Positions 56,344 to 64,000 of a DNA stretch of 64,000 nt are shown piece by piece. Source of the stretch: Magnolia sinica. Taxonomy: Eukaryota > Streptophyta > Magnoliopsida > Magnoliales > Magnoliaceae. The stretch spans positions 103,085,759 to 103,149,758 of the forward strand of contig NC_080578.1 of NCBI RefSeq assembly GCF_029962835.1, read 5' to 3'. The translations under genes were made by a program, and so were the position numbers. The number at the start of each line of letters is the position of its first letter. Within the stretch, counting starts at the first letter, position 1. The notes beneath the pieces were generated by a model. The model did not search any database, had not been told where the DNA came from, and saw only the letters and a program-made list of their open reading frames with translations.

Positions 56344-58749
56344 TGTTGAGGGTCAAATATTGCATATTAGACCTCATTGATTGCATAGATTTACGATTAT
56401 GATATTGCTTAACGGCCTGAATTAATCGTGTTTGTAATGCAGGGTGTGTTTAAGAGCCTGGACTGAAAAAGGGTGGTAAATGCATGGATTTGACGCTCCA
56501 GAATCACCAAGGCAATGGACGGGACTCCAGGAGACCAAGATCAATACCAGAAACCCAAGAAAACCGAGAAACTGAAACTCAAGTGGCTTGGAAGACGTCC
56601 AGAAAGTAAGAACACAGGCTTCCCTCCATTCTTTCAACTCAAAACTTCATACATGGCCTGAGGACCATAAACAAACCGTACACGTCGAATCTCAGCTCCT
56701 GGATCCTTGTGGAAGTGGCTCAATAGACACTTCAGCCACTAAAACCATGATTTGGGGCGCACTTGCTATCTGGATGTGCCTCAACTTCGCTCCCCACGAT
56801 TAAAAGGATATGAGAAAAGAGATGAACGAAACGGATCTCGCATATACATCCAAGTAGACCCCACCTTGAGTGGCGTGCTCATCCAGCGCACGCACACTCG
56901 CTGTGCACAGGAAGAGCTGGACCGGTCAGCAGGCGCTGACCCGATCCATCTCCTACACAGAGACAGCGCACAACCGCTGTCCGTCCGTTTTTGGCTTGTG
57001 GGCCCCACCCATTTTTCATGTTGATGATCCAAACCGTCCAAGTACTTCAGGGGGTGGCCACGACCCTTACCTACATGATATTTCGAGACCATGCAAGATT
57101 TTGCAACATCCTACCTGTTAAACGTCAGATGGACGGCGGAGTAAGCAAGCTTGTGGACCACACCAATTTTCTCTAAAAAATACTCCTTCCCGGAGGGTTT
57201 TTCGTCCTGAACCTAGTGGATGGAATGGATTTCTCAAAATACATCACTGTGGGGCCCACCGACCATCACAGCGCATTCGCGTGGGCTCTGTTTCGTAGCA
57301 GAGCCTGCGGTTGATCTCAGTGGGCCACCATCAGGGCCCATCGGCCTAATTGGGACCATCCACCAGAAGCCCTCGCTTTCTATCATCAAATCCTAGGTGA
57401 CGGAATCCCGGAAGACAACTGATATCGGATTTCAGCCAGAAAACGGAAGATAGACGGTGCAACGAAGAAATCCGTGGGCCACACCAAGTTTGATCCGAAA
57501 CCAGCCATTCCCTCCTGGTTTTTCATTCTTCATTCAATGGACGGAGTGGATTTTCGACTCGGTCTCAATAAATGGGCCATCGCATGTAGCAGAGTCAACT
57601 TGCGGCGACTCTATTCCGCAACAGGAAGTTGTGGTTGACTCTAGTGGGCCACCATCATCAAACCTCATGATGATCCAAGCCATTCGGATGGAGCAGGAGC
57701 GAAAACCGACCGTGCAAGGGAGTTTACTCGAAGACATCCGCGGTGAACATCACCGACCACGTCTTTCTTCCGGCTGCGAAAATCTTTGCTGCGTAAGCTC
57801 TTTCTGCGTAAATAAATGGGTTTCCGTTTCTAAAACAACAACCTCTCTCCACCGTCCCTAACAAGGGATAAAAGGGAAGAAAAGAGAGAGCTCAGGGGAA
57901 AAAAGAGGAGGAATCGGAGAAGGGCAGCCTTGGAGGACGAATGGTCAGTGGAACGTGAGAGAGAGAAAGAGGCAGCCGTGGGTTTTTTTTTCTTTTCCTT
58001 TATATTTCTTTTTTTTTTTTATTTGCTTTGTTAAAAGTTCATCCCATTCATGTGTAGCTAAACCTCTTAGCTAGGGCTAAGAGGTGAAGCCTGTAGCGAT
58101 TTCATGGGAGATACTATTTCATGCTTTTAATTTAAATTCATGAACTGAATTTGATTTGTGTTGATTATTAAAGGAATGTTTTTCTTAGTCTTTAATGGTC
58201 TGTTGTGACTGAAATTACAATGGGTCTGTAATGGCTTTGAATATTTCTTTTTTCCCTTTTTGATGTTTATGACGTCAGGAAGCCCTGTTGTTCACCATCG
58301 TCTCCTGGGCATGGTTGGATGATGGTACCCTTCCTAACTTTCATGTACTGTTGACTGGTTGGTAATTAGTTTAATCCTATTATTTGCTTTGTCTCCTGGG
58401 CATGGTTAGATGATGGAATCCATTCTAATTCATATACCTTTCATCTCTTGAAAACCAGATCAAGTAAGTTCAGCTTAAATTCCATAATTCTTGATGCAGG
58501 CATAAGATCTCTCTGATCTCTACAAGTGGATCCTCTGAATCCCTAGTTTTCTTACCTCTGATTTCTCTTTAGTTTTAGATAATTTATTTCACAATTATTC
58601 TTAAAATTCTATTTGATTGAGATTACATCTTTTGCTAGTTCTAGATCTAATTAGTTCCAGATCACGTACAAGTTTCAGTCCCTGTAGATTCGACCTCGGT
58701 CTTACCGAGTTTATTACTACATCACAACCCTATACTTGGGGAGTGAACA
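56344..58749 (+). repeat. 3' LTR of element D
   Basis: 2,406 bp, identical in length to the 5' LTR. TATA-like box at 57866-57875; stem-loop at 58063-58084. Followed by CCTAA at 58750-58754. Confidence 0.95.
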
Positions 58750-58754
58750 CCTAA

Positions 58755-59405
58755 CTGACCTTCTTAATTTATGCTAGAAAGAGAGCTTGCCTTGGAGCTC
58801 TCCATCGATACCAAAACCAGCAAACTCACTTCCCAAAATAGGAAATCTCTCGTTTCCATCCTCTTCCACTCCAAGAACCTCTCTCTCTTCTCACTATCAA
58901 AGATAATATACTAAAACCACTATAGCCCAAAAGCCAGCAATTTCCACAAGAAAATCCATACACAAAACCAACATAAAACACAGAAGTAAAAGACTAGATG
59001 AGAAACAACTGCAATACAACAAGAAAACATCACACCTCTAGAACTACCATTTTCGTGAAAAAGATAAACTTTTTAGCTTCTTCATTCAAAACCTCAATCA
59101 AAAACCACTCGGCAAAAACTCAGCTGCCTAAAAATAAATAAATAAATAAATTTCACCACAATCAGACCACCATTTCACCGCCAGGGATTCAAATTTCCCA
59201 CCTTTTTTCCATTCAAAATCCTCCCATGAACAAATCCCGGAGGCAGAAACTTCAAATCCTACCACACAAAATCACACAAGTCCCACCTTTATCATACAAG
59301 CGCCCTCAAAATCCTACTGGAAACAAAACCTAAAATGCGAAATTCAATCCTCCAAGCAAACAAAACTGAAAATGGCAAAAAAAAAAATTTCCCTTTCTCC
59401 AAATT
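58755..59405. other. Intergenic DNA without a recognised gene
   Basis: A/C-rich on the plus strand, with a short AAATAAATAAAT run near 59127-59151. No frame or repeat family recognised. It does not continue the Copia fragment that precedes element D, so the Copia element was already truncated. Confidence 0.4.
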
Positions 59406-59720
59406 GGTATTTGAACGCCCACCATCAAAAACTTCTTAAGGAACAGGAGTTTTGAATCAAGCTGTTATTTTTGTTTTTCCTTTATCCAGGTAACCAACAG
59501 GTTGGATGGCAAATAAACATTACAGTGGGCCTTAGGAAGTTTTTAATGGCAGGCATTCAAATTGTTTCCTGTCGTGTGGTCCAACTGAGATTTGGATCTG
59601 CCTCATTTTTTGGGTCATGCCCCAAAATGAGCTAACAAAATGGATGAACCGAATGGATGAAACACATACATCATGGTGGGGCCCACAGAGCACCGACCAC
59701 CAGCTTAGGGGCACATGGCC
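59406..59720. repeat. Foldback-family copy near the NLR gene 2 3' end
   Basis: AACGCCCACCATCAAAAAC, GTTTTGAATCAAGCTGTTATTTTTG, CATCCAGGTAACCAACAGGTTGGATGG, GGTCCAACTGAGATTTGGATCTGCCTC and GGATGAAACACATACATCATGGTGGGGCCCACAGAGCACC follow in family order. Left arm missing. Confidence 0.7.
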
Positions 59721-59939
59721 AATCAAATCCTACCATGCTGTGACACGACGGAGATTGGTGGTGTTGGGGTCAACAGGCAATCCGCCCGATGTCACTGGTA
59801 GCAGTGCACAGCTACAAAATTAGCGTGGAGAAGTGAACAGCTGCAAATGCTTTTACATGCAAGATGTTCCCGTCGCCTATAAAGGCAACAATTAATACAG
59901 CCATAACTGAAAAAATAAAAATAATATAGACAGTGACAA

Positions 59940-60279
59940 ATCTCCTGAGAGATTTTATAGCTTGACGTTCTTCACGTGGACTTATCCCAAAAATTCTCCC
60001 TGAAAAGAAAATATTAAATATTTATTATAAACTAAAAAATAATTCAAAATTTTTAAATATACGAGCATAAAAGAAGTTCCTTCATGGTAATAAATTTTGC
60101 GATATTACGGTAAATATTTAAAATATTCTAAGATTTTCAAAATCTCACGATAGTATCAGTTGATCAACTTCCCGTGAAAATATCGCGAGCTTTCAAGAAT
60201 CTTGGTGATATTTGTAAAACATGATCTAATGAAAGAAATCTACTTCACCTTTTCTATGTCGAAGAGAGAGGAAGCTTCT
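59940..60279 (-). other. 3' flank of NLR gene 2, conserved with NLR gene 1
   Basis: On the minus strand GAAGAAGCTTCCTCTCTC, TAGATTTCTTTC, TTTCACGGGAAGTTGAT and ATCTTAGAATATTTTAAA match the region after NLR gene 1. TTTTCTTTTCAG (about 60000-60011, minus) is a strong acceptor-like motif ahead of a further shared block. Confidence 0.5.
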
Positions 60280-63150
60280 TCAGCTGCTAATCCGGTCTCC
60301 ATAAATAGTGGAGTAGAGGGACTTGGCGTTCTCGTCTTCCCACTCTAATCCTTCCCACCATTCTATGTTGCCTTTTATTTTTCCTTTTATTTCATGGATG
60401 CTTGAGCTCAAGAGGGGGAGCTTCTTCAACATAGGACATGAATCTACAATGATCTTTTCCAAAGATACAAAAATAGATCGCTGACTGCAAATGCTTGCTA
60501 ATTTCCATAAGTCCTCCAAATACAGGATGCGTAATCTTGGGAATGAATTATCAGGCAGCATATCGCCTTCTGTCATCTCCTCCATTTCAGGACAACCCAA
60601 TACTTCAAGCTCCTCTAACTGATGTAGATGTTCTACCATACTAGAAGAGAAGAGACACCTTAACTTGGGACAATCTTCAATGTGTATACTTCTTAGGTTT
60701 TGAAGGCGTGTGTTTGGCGGAGGCGCTCCACCCTCGAATATCTTCTCCAAGTTTGGTAAACGACGGAGATTCAACTGCTGTAAACATTGCAATGCATCAT
60801 CTCCAACCTCTCTCCAGTTTATAATGCATTCCACTCCACTGAATCTAAAGACTTGAAGACATCTTAAGCTCTTTGAATTGCCTACCAACTGAGAAAGACT
60901 TGTTAGACCTTTGCACTTTTGGAACCATAAAGAGATTGCATGTTTTATCAACTCCTCAATCCCGCAGGGGAAATTGTCACATCCATAGATGCTTATATCC
61001 TTATCAGAACAACATGCGAGTGCCGGATAACCTTGATAGATAACCTGGACATCAAACCTTCTCAAGCCAGAAAACCATCGATAGAACATATCATGTGCGA
61101 TGAAGCCATTAAGATTGGACACTCTGATACTTAAAGAACTCAGGCGTGTCATGGTTGTAGCCTCACTGAAAGTAGCTCCGTCCACGTGTTTCAGCCCCAA
61201 CATGTTCAGCTCCTCCAGACTAGATAGCCTGAAAATCATATCGTAGGGAATTGCATTGAGAGCATACAAGAATGAAAGATCCAACCGCTTAAGTTTAACC
61301 AAGCTTGCAATGCCTTGAGGGAAGTTTTTGAGACCAGATTTTGAGAAATCAAGAAATCGGAGTTCCTTCAAATTTCCCAATGGTGGCAACTCCACTAGAT
61401 GTTTGCAGCCTGTTAGGATGAGCGCACGTAGATTCACCAATAGCGATAATGACACTGGGAGAGATTTGATGCCAGTAACACTTAGATCGAGGATCTGAAG
61501 TTTCGGCATGAGCTGGAAGAAGCTACTGTGAATGGTCTGTAATTGATCGTTTTCATTGAGGAAGAAGGAGACCAAGTTAGGGTAATCTGGTCTAATTTGG
61601 AGATCTTTTATTTTGTTGCGTATCAATGAAATCCTTACAATCCCTCCCCAAATATTCTCTTCTGGTGGCTGCACTAGTCCCTCGCCAGCTTTCACAAGGA
61701 ATTTTGAGCCTTCGATGGATGACGATGGTGAAGTGATCCATATAGCCAAGTCGCGGAGCAAATCATGCATCCGAACATATTTATTTCCTTTAGACCCTTC
61801 CTCCAAGAGGCATGCGTCCTTGATTCTTTCAAGGATGTCATGCCCCTTGTTTGATGCTTCTTCCAAGTTATTCACATTTTCTATGAATCCTTCCTCCATT
61901 GCCCAGTATCTTACCACCTTATCTATTTCTATATCATCATCTTCTGGAAACAATGAACAATATAGGAAACATAATTTGATCTTATCATTTTCTAGGCAAT
62001 CATAGCTAAGTTTCAAAGGAAGAAACACTTGACGCTCCATCCCTGGAACCTCGGGTGATGAATCTTTCAATGCCCTCAATGCATTCTCCCATACCTCTTT
62101 CTTATCCTTGCGAAGCATGGCCCGCCCCACTGTCTTTATTGCAAGCGGTAATCCACTGCACTCTTCCACAACCTTCTCTGCTACTGGTCGAATCTCAGAT
62201 GACAGAACTGCATTACCACAGAACAAATTCCACGCTTCCTCCCTTGTAAGAGCTCTGACTTTAATTGACTTATGGGCCCCCATCGCATTACACACTGCAA
62301 CCGATCGGGTGGTTATCATGATCTTGCATCTGTTTTGCTTGTCCGGCTTTGGAATTCCAACTTGATTCAAGCTAAATTCTTCCCATAGATCATCTAAGAT
62401 AAGCAGATACCTCACATTCTTCAACTGAGCAAACAGCTTGATCCTCTTCTCTTCGTTTATGCCGAATTGCATACCCAACCTGTTTCCAATCTCCTCTTGA
62501 ATTGATCCCAAATTGAGGTCTTTGGACACAGTTATCCAAATCACGACATCAAAGTCACGGGTTTCGGTGCACCTATTGTTTATGGCTTTCATGAGAGTGG
62601 TTTTTCCTATTCCACCCATCCCATAAACACCTACAACGCCATTCTCCTCATCTTGTAAGCATTGCCATATCTCCTCCATGGTTTCCTCAGACGTGCTTTG
62701 TTGTCCTCGCGGTAGTGATGTTTGCATCTCCAACACCCTCTGCTGACGAGTGCATTCAGCCACCTTATCGAAGACCCCTTTTACTTTGAGTTTTTTGTTG
62801 AGCTTTTTGATGTCTTCGAGCTTTTTAACCACTCTTTTTCCCAATTTATAACGAGACAAGTGGTCGGTGCATATTCTCCTTACTGCGAACTCCGATCTTA
62901 TTGAATAAACTTCAGTTTCGGTCTTTCTGACTTTGGCGAGCCAATTCTCAACGAGGGCTTTCTGTCTCTTTCCGACTGGTATAGCATCGTCGACTTCTGC
63001 TCGAATTTCGTCATGCTTTCGTTTTAGCTTTTCCGTTTTCCTCATCAGTGTCTCTACATTGTTGTTGAGATCTTTGAAATAACCAATGTGCCGAGAAATA
63101 GGAGCCCAGAAGAAGAGAATGATATCCACAATTGGACCCAACAACTCCAT
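60280..63150 (-). CDS. NLR gene 2: CC-NB-ARC-LRR immune receptor, paralogue of NLR gene 1
   Basis: Single-exon gene for 956 residues, same architecture as the gene at 11928-14819 and roughly 75-80% alike in NB-ARC by eye, less in the LRRs. N-terminal coiled coil (about 1-135), P-loop GMGGIGKTT (177-185), kinase-2 LLILDDLW (249-256), GLPLA (333-337), RNBS-D CFLYCSLFPED (394-404), MHD (461-463), LRRs from about 505 to the end. All nucleotide-binding motifs are intact, and the frame has no lesion, so it looks functional. Like its partner it has neither EDVID nor an N-terminal myristoylation glycine. LRR differences (e.g. loss of a residue block around the fifth to seventh repeats) suggest a different recognition specificity. 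The two genes are tail-to-tail, 45 kb apart. A TATA-like element lies about 80 bp upstream. Confidence 0.95.
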   Translation of the reverse strand: MELLGPIVDIILFFWAPISRHIGYFKDLNNNVETLMRKTEKLKRKHDEIRAEVDDAIPVGKRQKALVENWLAKVRKTETEVYSIRSEFAVRRICTDHLSRYKLGKRVVKKLEDIKKLNKKLKVKGVFDKVAECTRQQRVLEMQTSLPRGQQSTSEETMEEIWQCLQDEENGVVGVYGMGGIGKTTLMKAINNRCTETRDFDVVIWITVSKDLNLGSIQEEIGNRLGMQFGINEEKRIKLFAQLKNVRYLLILDDLWEEFSLNQVGIPKPDKQNRCKIMITTRSVAVCNAMGAHKSIKVRALTREEAWNLFCGNAVLSSEIRPVAEKVVEECSGLPLAIKTVGRAMLRKDKKEVWENALRALKDSSPEVPGMERQVFLPLKLSYDCLENDKIKLCFLYCSLFPEDDDIEIDKVVRYWAMEEGFIENVNNLEEASNKGHDILERIKDACLLEEGSKGNKYVRMHDLLRDLAIWITSPSSSIEGSKFLVKAGEGLVQPPEENIWGGIVRISLIRNKIKDLQIRPDYPNLVSFFLNENDQLQTIHSSFFQLMPKLQILDLSVTGIKSLPVSLSLLVNLRALILTGCKHLVELPPLGNLKELRFLDFSKSGLKNFPQGIASLVKLKRLDLSFLYALNAIPYDMIFRLSSLEELNMLGLKHVDGATFSEATTMTRLSSLSIRVSNLNGFIAHDMFYRWFSGLRRFDVQVIYQGYPALACCSDKDISIYGCDNFPCGIEELIKHAISLWFQKCKGLTSLSQLVGNSKSLRCLQVFRFSGVECIINWREVGDDALQCLQQLNLRRLPNLEKIFEGGAPPPNTRLQNLRSIHIEDCPKLRCLFSSSMVEHLHQLEELEVLGCPEMEEMTEGDMLPDNSFPRLRILYLEDLWKLASICSQRSIFVSLEKIIVDSCPMLKKLPLLSSSIHEIKGKIKGNIEWWEGLEWEDENAKSLYSTIYGDRISS

Positions 63151-63300
63151 TCTAGATGGATGGATGGATGAAGGCAGCAGAGAGGAATGAAATGAAAGTA
63201 CCGTTGGAAGTAATGCTGTGCAATCTCTGTTTATATGACTTCACTTTTCAGAAGCTGAGGAGAAAAAGGAAAAGAATGAGATGGATCGACGAACATGAGC
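63151..63300 (-). promoter_or_regulatory. Proximal promoter/5'UTR of NLR gene 2
   Basis: Minus strand: CTCAGCTTCT, then GAAGTCATATAAACAG (CATATAAAC, about 63229-63237, a usable TATA box about 80 bp from the ATG), CAGCATTA, GTACTTTCATTTCATTCCTC and a (CATC)n run before the ATG. Same block order as upstream of NLR gene 1. Confidence 0.55.
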
Positions 63301-64000
63301 TTGCACAATATGCATTGTGTGTGGCCCACACCGTAATGTGATGTTTTAACAACGTCCAATCATGTGCTGCCCCTCTTATTGGGAAGCAGATTGGCTGGTG
63401 TACCACACCACCGATCTGGGTGGTGTGTTGATGTCACCAAGTTCTGTGGGTTATGTGTTATATTCAAATCATCCATTCATTTGGAGAGCTCATTGTAAGG
63501 CTTGAGCCGAAAAAATAAGACAGATCCAAAGATCAAGTGGACCAAATTGTAAAAAGCAGTGGGGGATTGAACGTCTACCATTGAAACCCTTTCGGGTCAC
63601 AGAAGTTTTGGATCAATATGATATTTGTTTTTCCTCTTCATTAAGGTATGTGTGACCTTATGAACAAATTTGATGGAAAATAAATGTTATGGTGGGCCCT
63701 ACAAATGTTTTAATGGTGAGAATTATTGTTCCCACTTCTATTTGTGGTGTGGTCCACTTAAGCTTTGGATATGACTCATTTTTACCCTTGGAATTGAGGA
63801 GCTCCAAAAACTCGTGCAGCCCGCCATGATGTTTTTGAGAAATTCACACTATTCACCATTTTCATCAACTTATTTTTGGAGGCAAGCCAAAATTTGAGGT
63901 TGATCTAATACTCGAGTGGGCCATACTAAAAACATTGGTGATAAACACCCACTACTAAGATAACGCAAGTACACCATTGATGAAACATTCGTAGCCTACC
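63301..64000. repeat. Foldback-family copies at the right edge
   Basis: 63430-63785 is a nearly full copy: CCAAGTTCTGTGGGTTATGTGTTATATTC, CAGATCCAAAGATCAAGTGGACC, ACAGAAGTTTTGGATCAATATGATATTTG, TGTGTGACCTTATGAAC, GGTCCACTTAAGCTTTGGATATGAC. A second copy begins about 63805 (GCAGCCCGCCATGATGTTTTTGAGAAATTC) and runs off the window. 63301-63430 shows nothing else recognisable. Confidence 0.65.

Larger units (their letters stand above)
46345..58749 (+). mobile_element. Complete Athila-type Ty3/gypsy retrotransposon, element D
   Basis: 12,405 bp, bounded by the perfect 5-bp duplication CCTAA (46340-46344 and 58750-58754). Two 2,406-bp LTRs, a tRNA-Asp-like primer site, an A/T-rich leader, one gag-pol frame with several nonsense codons, and a non-coding 3' stretch where Athila elements can carry an env-like gene. 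The LTRs differ by roughly 3% (by eye, about 75-80 differences, mostly transitions), so insertion is geologically recent. The same family left copies A, B and C. Confidence 0.95.

Noticed and set aside
57457-57861. 134-codon frame in the 3' LTR of element D (and its shorter twin in the 5' LTR)
   Set aside because: The matching frame in the other LTR is truncated by a stop, and the region is LTR regulatory DNA.
58755-59400. Continuation of the Copia element after the element D insertion
   Set aside because: No integrase or RT homology after the CCTAA duplication; the Copia fragment was truncated earlier.
11660-63340. A sensor/executor paired-NLR module with an integrated decoy
   Set aside because: Genes are tail-to-tail and 45 kb apart, not head-to-head, and neither carries an extra domain. 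They are ordinary paralogues.
1-64000. tRNA or rRNA genes
   Set aside because: No cloverleaf with intact A and B boxes and no rRNA similarity seen; only a weak SINE-like head near 11320.

Overview
This is nuclear DNA of a flowering plant. It carries two plant-type CC-NB-ARC-LRR immune receptor genes, a plant gamma-tubulin-complex microprotein gene (MZT1/GIP1), and dense plant retrotransposons: Athila-type and Copia-type LTR elements and L1-type LINEs with an RNase H domain. Many copies of a long inverted-repeat element with GTGGGGCCCAC...CCGTCCAT ends remind me of woody early-diverging angiosperms (magnoliid-like). That placement is a weak impression, not a result.

Layout. 1-8.5 kb: two related minus-strand Athila-like LTR elements, A (running off the left edge) and B (internally deleted), apparently nested in a CTCGGCTCG-rich hAT-like element. 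8.5-11.7 kb: small non-autonomous DNA elements. 11.9-14.8 kb: NLR gene 1 (plus). 15-18.8 kb: foldback repeats and featureless AT-rich DNA. 18.9-27.8 kb: a decayed LINE whose ORF1 has an RRM, split by a solo Athila-family LTR (C). 27.8-34 kb: MITEs, foldback repeats, a minisatellite and one exon-like frame. 34.5 kb: MZT1/GIP1 gene. 34.8-40.3 kb: a complete 5.5-kb LTR element without recognisable coding sequence, 83 bp after the GIP1 stop. 40.9-43.4 kb: a minus-strand LINE remnant and a 5'-truncated LINE with a perfect 16-bp target-site duplication. 44.5-46.3 kb: the 5' part of a Copia element. 46.3-58.7 kb: a complete Athila element (D, 12.4 kb, 2,406-bp LTRs, 5-bp duplication). 60.3-63.2 kb: NLR gene 2 (minus). 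The window ends in more foldback repeats.

Only three host genes look intact: the two NLRs and GIP1. The NLRs are tail-to-tail paralogues whose similarity runs from the proximal promoter through about 300 bp past the stop codon, so they come from one duplication followed by inversion and TE filling. Structure alone dates several insertions relative to each other: solo LTR C is younger than the LINE it splits, the truncated LINE is younger than the minus-strand LINE it abuts, and element D is younger than the Copia fragment beside it. I did all alignment by eye; identities and divergence values are approximate.
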